Source of the DNA: CAZMVY01 sp964653435
GTDB lineage: Bacteria; Planctomycetota; Phycisphaerae; UBA1845; PWPN01
Assembly (NCBI GenBank): GCA_964653435.1
Contig: CAZZFA010000022.1
Location: forward strand, 1 to 57,649
DNA length: 57,649 nt
Direction: 5' to 3'
The stretch's first letter is position 1; each line of letters begins with the position of its first letter. Positions 29,953-39,179 of the stretch are shown piece by piece. A program made the translations under genes and the position numbers. The notes beneath the pieces are model-generated. The model saw only the letters and a list, made by a program, of their open reading frames with translations. It ran no database searches and had not been told where the DNA came from.

Positions 29953-31350
29953 TCAGGGCGGCGGCACACGGAGATCGGCCAGCCACTCCGGCGTGATCCG
30001 CTTGCCGAGGAGGAAGAACTTCCGATCCGGATGCCAGAGAATGAATCGGCCTCCGCGGTTCGTCACGCTGCTGTACACGCCCACGTCGATCCGTGTCAGC
30101 GGGCCGATGCCGACGCCATCGTTGTCCATGAGTTGCTTCGACTCGCTGAACCAGACCGGCTGGTCCGCGTCCGGCCGGAACTCGCCGAGGGCGATGAAGG
30201 CCGGCCGGCGGTTCTTGCCCGTCTCCTCGCGCTTGCAGCCCTGGAAACGCCCGTCGTTGTTGTGATGCAGGAGCACGTACTTCCCGGCCGCGTACTCGTA
30301 GATCGGGCAGCAGCATAGCGGCTGCAGGATCGGCGTCCCGTGATCGCGTCGCAGCAGAGGGCGCGGCGAGGACCACGTGACGCCGTCATCACCGGAGACG
30401 CTGTACCAGATGTAGCCGGTCATCGTGCGCATCGTGCAGAACAGCCGGTTGTCGGGAAGGCGGACAAGGCTCGGCTCCTGCGCAATGCTCAGCCGCGGGT
30501 TGAGATAGTGCGGCACGCGCAGGGCCTCGTCGCCCCAGGCGGAGTACGTCACCCGGATGTCGCGGGGCGCGGGATCGTCGTCGATGTTCTCAAAACGCAT
30601 GAACTCGACGACGCTTTCCATCGCGGTCCACGAGTTCACGCACGGCGGCGTTCGCACGGCGCGGCTGACCCACCGCGTGAACCCCGTGAACCATCGCCCC
30701 TTCAGGTCACGCACCGGCTTCTGCCACACGATCCAGTTCGACGGAATTGCCGGATCGGGATGGTCGTACGGGCTCCGCCGCATCGGGATGCTCTGGGGCG
30801 CGGACCAGGAGCGCCCGTTGTCGTCGCTGTACATCGCGTCCATGGTCCCGGTGATCTGGGCGGCGACGTCGTTTCGACCCTGGTACTGGTTGTACACGAC
30901 GTAGATCCGGCCGCTCTTCGACAGGAGGGGGAAGCCCCAACTGGCCATGTGGCCGTCGCCCGGCTTGCGAGGTCCGACGAGGCGCCTCGGCGGCGCCCAC
31001 GTGCGGCCCTCGTCGTCGGAACGGCTGAAGACGATGCGGTGGTCGCCGGCCCCCTCGTAGCTGCTCTGGGTCCAGACGGCCATCAGCGACCCGTCGGGGC
31101 CGTCGAACACCAGGAAGTGCTCATTGCCCGTGTCGAAAGTGGTCCCGTCGAGACTCCTGGGCTTGTACACGACGAAGTCGGGCTTCGTGCGGCCGAGTTC
31201 GCGTTCGATGACGACCGCAGGCGCTTCGGCCGTCGCGGGCCGCGTGGCAACGGCCGGACGCGACTGGGCGCCCGCGGATCGGCCCGCCGTTGCGGCGAAG
31301 ACCACAAGGATGCCGCCGATCGTCCGAGTCGCCGAGTGATCCTGTCTCAT
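29953..31350 (-). CDS. Sialidase-like BNR/Asp-box propeller protein
   Basis: 465 residues with a signal peptide (RTIGGILVVFAATAG, cleavage near AGAQS). Three Asp-box repeats typical of six-bladed sialidase propellers are visible: SRSDDEGRTWAPP, YSDDNGRSWSAP and SGDDGVTWSSP. An FRIP-like N-terminal Arg is not obvious, so true neuraminidase activity is doubtful. Many planctomycete homologues are glycoside-hydrolase-like exo-enzymes of unknown substrate. AGAGGAC precedes the start. It is divergent from the heparinase gene and belongs to the glycan-degradation neighbourhood. Confidence 0.82.
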   Translation of the reverse strand: MRQDHSATRTIGGILVVFAATAGRSAGAQSRPAVATRPATAEAPAVVIERELGRTKPDFVVYKPRSLDGTTFDTGNEHFLVFDGPDGSLMAVWTQSSYEGAGDHRIVFSRSDDEGRTWAPPRRLVGPRKPGDGHMASWGFPLLSKSGRIYVVYNQYQGRNDVAAQITGTMDAMYSDDNGRSWSAPQSIPMRRSPYDHPDPAIPSNWIVWQKPVRDLKGRWFTGFTRWVSRAVRTPPCVNSWTAMESVVEFMRFENIDDDPAPRDIRVTYSAWGDEALRVPHYLNPRLSIAQEPSLVRLPDNRLFCTMRTMTGYIWYSVSGDDGVTWSSPRPLLRRDHGTPILQPLCCCPIYEYAAGKYVLLHHNNDGRFQGCKREETGKNRRPAFIALGEFRPDADQPVWFSESKQLMDNDGVGIGPLTRIDVGVYSSVTNRGGRFILWHPDRKFFLLGKRITPEWLADLRVPPP

Positions 31351-31647
31351 CGCGCAGCGTCCTCTGAGCCGTGCCGCGATGCGGGGCGGGTCGAGCCTTC
31401 GAGACCTGCCGCAATCGCTTCCTCAACGTACCGCGAGGGTAGCCCGATGCATCACGGCGATCAACCGCCGCTTGCGCCCGGCGAAATGGCACGCACGGTG
31501 CAGGCGCGGTAGGATGCGGCCGGGCGAGTGTGGTGGAACAGGCGGACAACCGATCACCCCGATTGGTAAACCAGACCGGTTGCGCCCACGGATTCCGTCC
31601 GCAAAACGGACCTTTCTCCGTTGCGGCACCGTTTACAGGAGACGCGA
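31351..31647. other. Divergent intergenic region, sialidase-like / heparinase genes
   Basis: 297 bases between two glycan-related genes on opposite strands. It contains a GntR-type half-site pair (31564-31573) and a small hairpin, GTCCG-CAAAA-CGGAC (31598-31612), close to the heparinase start. Promoters are expected here, but I see no strong -35/-10 pair. Confidence 0.45.
31564..31573. promoter_or_regulatory. Possible GntR-type operator
   Basis: TGGT and ACCA separated by AA fit the TNGT-N(0-3)-ACNA pattern bound by many FadR/HutC-type GntR regulators. It lies about 75 bases before the heparinase gene. Such a short match can arise by chance, and no regulator gene is in the window. Confidence 0.25.
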
Positions 31648-33645
31648 ATGAAAGCAGAGAGGATCTCGCTTCGGAATGCGGGGCCGGCGCGACTCGGCGC
31701 ATCGTGCATCTTGTTTGTCGCCGTGATGGCGTCGGCCGCGATGGCACGGGCCGCCGCCCCGACAACGCGAATTGAAATCCCTGCCGAGCGCGTGCGGGAA
31801 ATCGCCGCGATGCTGCCCGAGCGGCCGCGCGGGCTCGGTCGGCCGATCGTCGACCGGGCCGCGTGGGAGGCCCTGGCCAGTCGCCCCGAGTACCGGGCCG
31901 TCTGTAAGGAAGCGGAAGCGCTCCTCCGTAAGCCCCTGCCGGCCACGAGCGACGATCTGTACCTGGAGTTCTCGCGGACGGGCAACCGCACGAAGTGGCA
32001 GGACGTGAACTTCAAGCGCCGCAGCCGGCTGGATCAGGCGGTGCTGGCCGAATGCCTCGAGAACCGGGGGCGCTTTCTCCCGGTGTTCGCGGAGACGCTC
32101 CGCTCGGTGTGCGATGAACGCACGTGGGTCATGCCCGCCCACGACGGGGGGCTGGCGAACTTCCACGGCAAGGCCCGGGACATCGACCTGGCGTCGGCGA
32201 GCCTCGGCTGGACGCTGGCGACGGCCCACTGGCTGCTGGCCGACCGGCTGGAGCCGGCGTCCCGACAACTCATCCGCGAGCAGGTGCGGCAACGCGTGCT
32301 CGAACCATTCAAGGAGATGGTGGAGGGCCGGCGCCGGGCCAACTGGTGGCTGACGGGCTCGAACAACTGGAACGCCGTGTGCCTGTCCGGCGTGACCGGG
32401 GCGGCGCTGGCCCTGATCGATTCGCGCGAGGAGCGGGCGTACTACGTTGCCGCGGCCGAGAAGCTCTCGCGCAACTTCCTGGCGGGAATCCCGGCGGACG
32501 GCTACTGCACGGAAGGCGTCGGCTACTGGAACTACGGCTTCGGCCACTACGTGCTGCTGGCCGAGACGATCCTCCAGGCGACCGGCGGCCGTGTAGACCT
32601 CCTGCAGGGCGAGCACGTGCGGCGGATCGCCATGTACGGCCTGGAGATCGAGATCGCGCCGGGCGTCTGCCCGTCGTTCTCGGATTGCAGCGTGAACACC
32701 CGGCCGGCCAAGCCGCTGGCCGCCTACATCGCCCGCCGCTGGGGGCTGACCCTGCCGGCAGCGGCACAGCAGAAGACGGCCACGCGCCCTGAGCCTCTTT
32801 ACCAGGCGGCCTTGTATGCCTTCCCGGGCGACCTTGCGGCCACGCGCCCCGCTCCGGCCGACTGGGCGGGACCGGGGCCGCGGAGCTGGTTCGACGTCGG
32901 CGGCGTGCTCGTCGCGCGACCGGGATCGCACCGCGATTGTCGCATGGCCGTGGCCCTCAAGGGCGGGCACAACGCCGAAGAACACAACCACAACGATGTC
33001 GGATCGTATATCGTCGTCGTGGACGGCCGCGCCGTGCTCGTAGACCCGGGCGCCGAGGTATACACGGCCCGCACGTTCAGCGCGCACCGCTATGACAGCC
33101 GGGTCATCAACTCGTTCGGGCATCCCGTGCCGAGGGTGGCAGGGCAACTGCAGCGGACGGGGCGCGAGGCCCGCGCCGTGGTCGTGCGAACCGACTTTAC
33201 CGAGGCGGCGGATACACTGGTGCTGGATCTGCGGTCGGCCTACAACGTTCCGGCCTTGAAGAAGCTCGAGCGGACGTTCGTGTACTCGCGAGCGGACGGC
33301 GGATCGCTCACTATCACGGACGAATTCGCATTTGAGAAGCCACAGGCGTTCGGAACGGCGATGGTCACGTTCGGTACGTGGCGACGGCTCGGCCCCGACA
33401 CGCTTCGCATCGAGGACGGGCCGGCGGCGGTCGAGGCAACCGTAGCCCTGGAGGGCGCGGAACCCGCCGTACAGGCGGAGGAAATCCACGAAGACCTGGG
33501 CGGCACACGAACGCCCGTGCGCATCGGGATCGAGTATCCCAACCCGACCCCGACGGGCCGGATCCGCGTGCAGATCCGCCCGGCCGCCGCGCCTTCCGCC
33601 GGCATGGAGCGAGGCGGCGCCGGACAAGGATTGATCGCGAGGTGA
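31648..33645 (+). CDS. Heparinase II/III-like polysaccharide lyase
   Basis: 665 residues. The start MKAERISLRN follows AGGAGA; a signal peptide ends near ARAAAP. An alpha/alpha toroid (about 70-370) has ANWWLTGSNNWNAVCLSG and GYWNYGFGHYVLLAE. The C-terminal heparinase II/III beta-sheet domain begins around residue 400 with KGGHNAEEHNHNDVGSY, the family's His/Asn metal motif, and RAVLVDPGAEVYTARTFSAHRYDS. Members of this fold cut uronate-containing polysaccharides such as heparin or alginate by beta-elimination. Four bases separate it from the next gene, so the two are co-transcribed. Confidence 0.9.
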   Translation: MKAERISLRNAGPARLGASCILFVAVMASAAMARAAAPTTRIEIPAERVREIAAMLPERPRGLGRPIVDRAAWEALASRPEYRAVCKEAEALLRKPLPATSDDLYLEFSRTGNRTKWQDVNFKRRSRLDQAVLAECLENRGRFLPVFAETLRSVCDERTWVMPAHDGGLANFHGKARDIDLASASLGWTLATAHWLLADRLEPASRQLIREQVRQRVLEPFKEMVEGRRRANWWLTGSNNWNAVCLSGVTGAALALIDSREERAYYVAAAEKLSRNFLAGIPADGYCTEGVGYWNYGFGHYVLLAETILQATGGRVDLLQGEHVRRIAMYGLEIEIAPGVCPSFSDCSVNTRPAKPLAAYIARRWGLTLPAAAQQKTATRPEPLYQAALYAFPGDLAATRPAPADWAGPGPRSWFDVGGVLVARPGSHRDCRMAVALKGGHNAEEHNHNDVGSYIVVVDGRAVLVDPGAEVYTARTFSAHRYDSRVINSFGHPVPRVAGQLQRTGREARAVVVRTDFTEAADTLVLDLRSAYNVPALKKLERTFVYSRADGGSLTITDEFAFEKPQAFGTAMVTFGTWRRLGPDTLRIEDGPAAVEATVALEGAEPAVQAEEIHEDLGGTRTPVRIGIEYPNPTPTGRIRVQIRPAAAPSAGMERGGAGQGLIAR

Positions 33646-33649
33646 CAGA

Positions 33650-34870
33650 ATGGCGCATCTGACTATCGGAGCCGTTGTCCTGCTCTCGCTTGCGAATCCG
33701 GGGGCGCCCGCCGCGACGGGGACGCAACCGGCCGCGCGCTTCGTCCAGGACCGCTTCTGCATCAGCTTCTGGGTGGATCCGCCCTGCGACGAACGGATGG
33801 ATGAGTACTACCGGCAGATCGCCGAGGCGAACTTCACGGTAGTCCTGGGCAGCAGCCATGCGAGGAAGCCGGAGCAGATCGCCCGGCAGCTCGAACTGTG
33901 CCGGAAGTACGGGCTCCGGGCGATCGTGTGGAACGTCGACGGGGCGGCCAACCCGCCGGACCATCCGGCATGCTGGGGATACCTGCTGCAGGATGAGCCG
34001 AAGGTGCAGGACTTCCCGGGCCTGGCCCAACGCGTGCGCGACCTGCGGGCCGACCGGCCCGGGAAGCTGGCGTACATCAATCTGTATCCCTCGCACGCGA
34101 CGCCGCGACACTGGGGCACCGCCACGTACGAGGAATACGTCAGCCGATTCCTGCGCGAGGTCAGGCCCGATGTGCTCTGCTTCGACCGCTACCCGCTCAT
34201 GAACCCGGACAAGGACGAGCGGGACGGATACTGCGAAAACCTGGACACCATCCGTCGCCACGCGCTCCGCGAGGGCATACCGTTCTGGAACTTCTTCAAC
34301 ATCATCCCCTACGGCAACCACTACGACCCGACGGAGGCCCAGGTGGCCTGGCAGGTTTACACCTCCCTGGCATACGGCGCCAGGGGCATCCTCTACTTCT
34401 GCTACTGGACACCGCGCGGACGCGAGTTCCCCAGAGGCGGCGCGATCATCACCGCCGACGGCCGGCCCACGCGCCACTACGACCAGGCGAAACGGATCAA
34501 CGCGCGAATCCGGAACCTCGGGCCGACGCTGATGAAGCTGACCAGCACGGGGGTGCTGCGTGTCCGACCGGAAGACGACGCCGGACGTGTCCTCGCCGGC
34601 TCGCCGATCCGCCGTCTCACCGAGGGCGACTATCTCGTGGGCGTCTTCCGGCACGCCGACGGGCGGACGGCGGTGCTGCTGAACAACTACCGGTTCGCGT
34701 ACACGGCCTGGCCCACCGTCGAGTTCGTAGCGGACGCGTCGCGCATCGTCGAGGTGGACCAGGCAACCGGCCGCGAGGTGCCCCTGCGCGATGACAGCCC
34801 GGACATGCCCGGATTGCAGCTCTCGCTGGATGCGGGCGAAGGAAGGCTGTTTCTCATGCCGGCGGAATGA
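33650..34870 (+). CDS. Exported TIM-barrel hydrolase-like protein
   Basis: 406 residues with a signal peptide (MAHLTIGAVVLLSLA). A TIM-barrel-like body follows: FTVVLGSSHARKPEQ, GLRAIVWNVDG, CWGYLLQDEPKVQDFPGL (a DEP strand end typical of GH42/GH-A-like catalytic sites), VLCFDRYPLMNPDK and YGARGILYFCYWTP. A small beta domain closes the C-terminus. No named family is certain. GAGGTGA at the stop of the heparinase gene also acts as its ribosome-binding site, so translation is probably coupled and the two proteins likely act on the same glycan. Confidence 0.75.
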   Translation: MAHLTIGAVVLLSLANPGAPAATGTQPAARFVQDRFCISFWVDPPCDERMDEYYRQIAEANFTVVLGSSHARKPEQIARQLELCRKYGLRAIVWNVDGAANPPDHPACWGYLLQDEPKVQDFPGLAQRVRDLRADRPGKLAYINLYPSHATPRHWGTATYEEYVSRFLREVRPDVLCFDRYPLMNPDKDERDGYCENLDTIRRHALREGIPFWNFFNIIPYGNHYDPTEAQVAWQVYTSLAYGARGILYFCYWTPRGREFPRGGAIITADGRPTRHYDQAKRINARIRNLGPTLMKLTSTGVLRVRPEDDAGRVLAGSPIRRLTEGDYLVGVFRHADGRTAVLLNNYRFAYTAWPTVEFVADASRIVEVDQATGREVPLRDDSPDMPGLQLSLDAGEGRLFLMPAE

Positions 34871-34903
34871 GCCTTCCTCGCGTCGTGTGGGACCCCTGAG
34901 GCG

Positions 34904-37321
34904 TCACCCGGCCTGCGCCCCGGGCGACGGTCGGTTGCCCCTGCGCGGCTGAAAGGTGATTTGCTCGCCGGCCTTTGTGTCGAGCTCCAGGAGCGGCCCC
35001 TTCAGGACGCGGACTTCATCGCCGCGAACGGCCTCCACATCGCCCGGCCACGGGTTGATGATCCGCAGCGGGCCGCCGGCCTCCGCGCGGACGCGGACCC
35101 ACTCCACGCGGCCGGAGCCGCACGCCGCGCTGACGAGAAACGCCCCCACCGCCCGCAGGTCCTGAAAGGCCGCGCGCCGCGCCGTGTCCCAGTTGGGGAA
35201 CAGCCGAATCCGCCCCGTGTAGCTCTGCATGAGGCACTCGTTGATCACGACGGGCAGGGAGAAGTTCTCGAACCAGATGCCCATGCGGGCCATGAAGGCG
35301 TAGTCCGTGTCGTCGGAGTACCGGCCGCCGGACTGCAGGACCATGTCCGTGCACGTGCCGTCGGGCATCAGGCAATAGCGGATCTGCCGTTTGAACTTCT
35401 CGAGGTCCAGCCGCCCGAGGCGGGCCCCCTGAAGATTCAGAAACACAAGCTCGTTGCCGCCTTCGTTGCGATGATTCTGCCACGTGTTGACCGCGGTCCG
35501 CAGCGTCTCCGGCGGCGAATGCAGACCGATGTCCTCGCCCGGAAACACCGCCATCAACGGGTTCGGCGTGTTGTACACCTGCTCGGGGCTTTCGCCGGCG
35601 ACCGAAACGAAGACCGTGCCGCGCCCGCTCTGCGCCGTGGGGTACGCCGGGAAGTGGTCGAGGATCTCCCGCACATCCCGCAGGAGCGCTGCTTCCTGTT
35701 GCTCGACGCCAAGCCGCCGACAAGCCTCCAGGTACGCCTTGAAGACGAACTTCGTCAGCGTCAGATCCACCAGGCAGTCGGCACAGAACCGCGGATCGGG
35801 CTTCAGCCCGTGCAGCTCGGGCACCACCGTGGGGTAGATGTGAAACTTGTCGTCTTTCCACTGCGGGCCGTGCGCATCCGGCCGGCGCATGTAGGCATTC
35901 AGAAAGGCGACGGCGTCGCGAATCGGTTCGAACGCCCGCTCGCGCAGAAACGTCTCGTCCATCGTGTAAAGATAATGCCACCACAGGCTCTGCACGGTCC
36001 ACGGCGTCTCGCAGACCTCCCCGCCCCAGGTGGGCACGGGATACGGCATCATGGTCATCTCGACCGGATAGGCCGAGTGCGGAAAGAACGCGCCCGGCAG
36101 CCGGTAGTAGTCCCGCGCCCACTGCCGGCTGATGGGCAGGAGGAAATGCACGAGATCGACGTACGGAAGATGCCGGTCGACCCGGTTCGCCGAGAAGGTC
36201 ACCCAGAACGGCTGCTCCGTGTTGTAGTTCATGTGGTAGTCGCCGTGCCACGCCGTGCCGATGTCCCGGTAGCTCCAGTTGGCGAAGAGCCCCGGACACG
36301 TCACGCCCGGCCGGACCGCGCAGGCGAGAAAGTACAGGTTGCGGTACCAGATGCTTTCCAGAAACGCGTCGTCCAGGCGAACGCCCGCGCGACGCCAGTA
36401 TTCCTTCCAGATCATGAGACTGGCGGCCGACGCCGTCGCATAGTCTTCCGGCGTCGGGGACGGGACCGCGAGTGCCTTTGCCGACAGATCGCGGGCGAGC
36501 CCGTGCTCCAGTTGCACGCAGGCGACGAACGGGCCGTCCGGCTCGAACGCCGGCTCGACCCGGCCCTTTACGCGCACGGCGGTGCGGAGGGCCTTGTCCT
36601 TCTCGCGAGCACCGCCCAGAACCGGCAGCGTCTGATAAAAGGACAGGGTATCGCCTGTGGACGCGGCGGTTGCGGCCATGCCGCTTTCGGGAATGAGCCG
36701 CAGGCGGTCAAACGGCGCGGGGGCCACCCGGCCGTCGGCATCGACCATGCGCATCCAGAGCCGGTCGGCGTTCATGTCGGCGAAGAGCTCCAGCCTCGCC
36801 GGTCGGCCCTCCACGAGAAAGAGCACTTCGCAGATGCCCGTATCGATCCGCACCCGATGCCCCAGCAATTCGGCCTTGCGGCGATCGAAGCCGAACAGCA
36901 CCGTGCCGCACGGCCAGGGGCGGGGATACGGCCGCGCATAGTTCTCGCGAGCCATCTTGCAGTACTGGGCAAACCACTCGCGGTCCTCCGGCGTATCGGC
37001 CTTCACGCGGCTCCAGACATCCTCGAACGTCAGCAGCTTGTCCCTGTTCTGCTCTGCAACCCGAATATCCCAGACGTCATTGTGGCCGAAGTGAATGACA
37101 ACGGAGTCCGGACGGGTGCGGACGATCACGCCCATTCCGCCGTTGCCCAGCACGGCGCCCTCGAAGAAATCCTGGGCCGGCTTGTTCATCTCGATCGCAT
37201 GCCGGCCGGCCCGCTCCTGCGGATCGAACGACGCGTCATCAGCAGCCGCGCCCGCCGCCGACACCGGAACCGTCAGCATCGCTGCGGCAAACAGACCTTT
37301 GACGAATCGACGAGTCTGCAT
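34904..37321 (-). CDS. GH95-like (alpha-L-fucosidase family) protein
   Basis: 805 residues. The start MQTRRFVKGLFAAAML, after AGGAG, carries a Tat-like RRFVK motif. The N-terminal beta-sandwich shows GNGGMGVIVRTRPDSVVIHFGHNDVWD. The (alpha/alpha)6 barrel has GTAWHGDYHMNYNTEQPFW, where the two Asn match the paired Asn used by GH95 to activate water, then WGGEVCETPWTVQ. The C-terminal sandwich ends in GPLRIINPWPG. Known GH95 enzymes release fucose or galactose by inversion. The canonical GWSRAWK block is not evident, so this is a distant or new subgroup. Convergent with the hydrolase operon. Confidence 0.78.
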   Translation of the reverse strand: MQTRRFVKGLFAAAMLTVPVSAAGAAADDASFDPQERAGRHAIEMNKPAQDFFEGAVLGNGGMGVIVRTRPDSVVIHFGHNDVWDIRVAEQNRDKLLTFEDVWSRVKADTPEDREWFAQYCKMARENYARPYPRPWPCGTVLFGFDRRKAELLGHRVRIDTGICEVLFLVEGRPARLELFADMNADRLWMRMVDADGRVAPAPFDRLRLIPESGMAATAASTGDTLSFYQTLPVLGGAREKDKALRTAVRVKGRVEPAFEPDGPFVACVQLEHGLARDLSAKALAVPSPTPEDYATASAASLMIWKEYWRRAGVRLDDAFLESIWYRNLYFLACAVRPGVTCPGLFANWSYRDIGTAWHGDYHMNYNTEQPFWVTFSANRVDRHLPYVDLVHFLLPISRQWARDYYRLPGAFFPHSAYPVEMTMMPYPVPTWGGEVCETPWTVQSLWWHYLYTMDETFLRERAFEPIRDAVAFLNAYMRRPDAHGPQWKDDKFHIYPTVVPELHGLKPDPRFCADCLVDLTLTKFVFKAYLEACRRLGVEQQEAALLRDVREILDHFPAYPTAQSGRGTVFVSVAGESPEQVYNTPNPLMAVFPGEDIGLHSPPETLRTAVNTWQNHRNEGGNELVFLNLQGARLGRLDLEKFKRQIRYCLMPDGTCTDMVLQSGGRYSDDTDYAFMARMGIWFENFSLPVVINECLMQSYTGRIRLFPNWDTARRAAFQDLRAVGAFLVSAACGSGRVEWVRVRAEAGGPLRIINPWPGDVEAVRGDEVRVLKGPLLELDTKAGEQITFQPRRGNRPSPGAQAG

Positions 37322-37461
37322 CGCCAGATCTCCTGCGTTGCGAATGCCGCCGGCGCCGCGTGCGGACCGAAGGCCAACCACCGCCACGGCCGGGGCAACG
37401 CACCGGGGCCGCGCCTTGTGCGCGACGTACCGTTCGCCCGGTTCGTCGGTGCGCTATATGG

Positions 37462-39024
37462 CTATCGTTTCGAGGCCGGCCGGGTCGCCGCGGGCCACAC
37501 GGGGCATTCAGCCTGAATCGGGCCGAACATCTCGCGGATGCGGCGGGCCATCGCCTCCACCCGCTGCGGCTGCTCGGCGGCCAGGTCGTGTTTCTCGCCG
37601 ATGTCCTCGCGGAGGTTGTACAACTCGAAGTCGATCAGCCTGGCGCGCTTGATCGCGCGAACGCCTTCGGGGGTTACGCCGGAAAAGGATTCCGTGACGT
37701 CCCAGTGGGCGACGAGCTTCCAGTCGCCCTCGCGCAGCGCGGCCTTCGGCTTGCTGATCGCCAGGAAGTAGAACCAGAACAGCGGCGTCTCGCGCCGCAC
37801 CGGCCGGCCGTCGAAGATCGGCAGGATGTTCGCGCCATCCAGTCTGCGATCCTTCGGCGGCTCGATGCCCGCGATCGCGCAGAACGTCGGCAGCAGATCG
37901 AGGCTGCACACCGGCTCGCCGACCACCTGCCCGGGGCGGGTATGTCCCGGCCAGCGGATGATCCCGGGCACGCGGATGCCGCCTTCGTAAATGTGCAGCT
38001 TCATGCCGCGCAGCGGCCCCGGCGAGCCGTAACTGTGAACCCCGGAGGGATAGCGCCTGAGCGTCTCCGGGCCGTTGTCGGAGGTGAAGAGGACGAACGT
38101 GTTCGCCGCCTCGCCCAGCTCATCGAGCGTCGCCAGCAGGCGGGCAACCGCGCGATCGACATTGGTCACGTTGGCGAAGTAGATCGCCTGATTGGCGTTC
38201 TCGGCCTGCGGATACCGCGCTACCAGATCCGGCGGCGAGGCGACCGGCTCATGCGTCTCGTGGAAACAGACGAAGGCGAAGAACGGCTTGCTCGCGGGCC
38301 GCCCCGTCCGCAGCCAGCGGATCGCCTCGTCGGTCACGACCTGGCAGGAATACCCCTCGGTCCGGCCGACGGGCTCGCCGTTGCGCACGAAGTTCACGGG
38401 GTTGAGGTGGCTCGGGTTGGCATTGTTCTGCGTACTGAACCAGTAGTCGAAGCCCTGATCGCCCGGCTGCGGCTGCTGCGGCGAGTTGAACTCTCCGTTG
38501 CAGTGCCATTTGCCGAAATGCCCCGTCGCGTACCCGGCGCGTTGCAGGAGCTGGGCGATGGTGACCTCGCCTCGGCCCAGGTGCATGGGATGCTTCGCGG
38601 GGATCCAGTCATAGACGCCGAAGCGGTTCGGGTTGCGGCCGGTGAGCAGCCCCGCGCGGCTCGGCGAGCAGACCGGCGCCGCCGAATAGCAGTCCGTCAG
38701 ACGGATGCCGTCGGCGGCGAGCCGATCGAGCGTCGGCGTCTGGATCGTCGGATGGCCGTAACACCCCAGGTCGCCGTAGCCCAGGTCGTCGCAGAGGATG
38801 ACGAGGAAGTTCGTGCGCTTCTTCGCCTGGTCTCCGGCCGCCGGCGCTTGAGCCTCGGCCGCCGGGGTCTTCGGGGGTGATTCGGCCCAGGCGGCCGGTG
38901 CGAGCGCGCCGAGGCACAGGAGGATCGCGAGGCGGAGCGTGCGAACAGCCCCACGATCGCGAGTACGCGGATGGAGTGGACAGCCTGAGTTCCCCGGCCC
39001 GACAAACGAGCATTCGTTCCGCAT
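37462..39024 (-). CDS. Exported arylsulfatase-type sulfatase 1
   Basis: 520 residues. AAGGAGGATCGC precedes the ATG. A long n-region is followed by RTLRLAILLCLGALAPAAWA as signal peptide. The type I sulfatase signature is CSPSRAGLLTGR with Cys119, the residue converted to formylglycine. Metal ligands are ILCDDLGYGDLG (Asp79, Asp80) and later TSDNGPE. Other hallmarks: GKWHCNGEF and HEPVASPP. Close to planctomycete arylsulfatase A-like enzymes that desulfate glycans. It is divergent from the GH32/43-like propeller gene. No sulfatase-maturing enzyme is in the window. Confidence 0.94.
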   Translation of the reverse strand: MRNECSFVGPGNSGCPLHPRTRDRGAVRTLRLAILLCLGALAPAAWAESPPKTPAAEAQAPAAGDQAKKRTNFLVILCDDLGYGDLGCYGHPTIQTPTLDRLAADGIRLTDCYSAAPVCSPSRAGLLTGRNPNRFGVYDWIPAKHPMHLGRGEVTIAQLLQRAGYATGHFGKWHCNGEFNSPQQPQPGDQGFDYWFSTQNNANPSHLNPVNFVRNGEPVGRTEGYSCQVVTDEAIRWLRTGRPASKPFFAFVCFHETHEPVASPPDLVARYPQAENANQAIYFANVTNVDRAVARLLATLDELGEAANTFVLFTSDNGPETLRRYPSGVHSYGSPGPLRGMKLHIYEGGIRVPGIIRWPGHTRPGQVVGEPVCSLDLLPTFCAIAGIEPPKDRRLDGANILPIFDGRPVRRETPLFWFYFLAISKPKAALREGDWKLVAHWDVTESFSGVTPEGVRAIKRARLIDFELYNLREDIGEKHDLAAEQPQRVEAMARRIREMFGPIQAECPVWPAATRPASKR

Positions 39025-39179
39025 GCGATCCTCCTTCCGGCTTCCGGCGAGAGGCCCCGATTATCGGCAGGCCGGCTTCGGATACAAGTTTGCGAGCGAG
39101 CCGGCGACGAGGTATGAGGATGCTCGCGGCCGGAACATGCGCGATCGATCCGATCTGCGGCGGACAAGCGAGGTCCACA

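Noticed and set aside
29953..31350. True neuraminidase
   Set aside because: Asp boxes are present, but the FRIP-like motif and catalytic Tyr/Glu pair could not be located. Annotated only as sialidase-like.
38877..39179. Upstream extension of the GH32/43-like gene
   Set aside because: It overlaps the 5' end of sulfatase 1, which has a strong ribosome-binding site. The extension is not protein-like.
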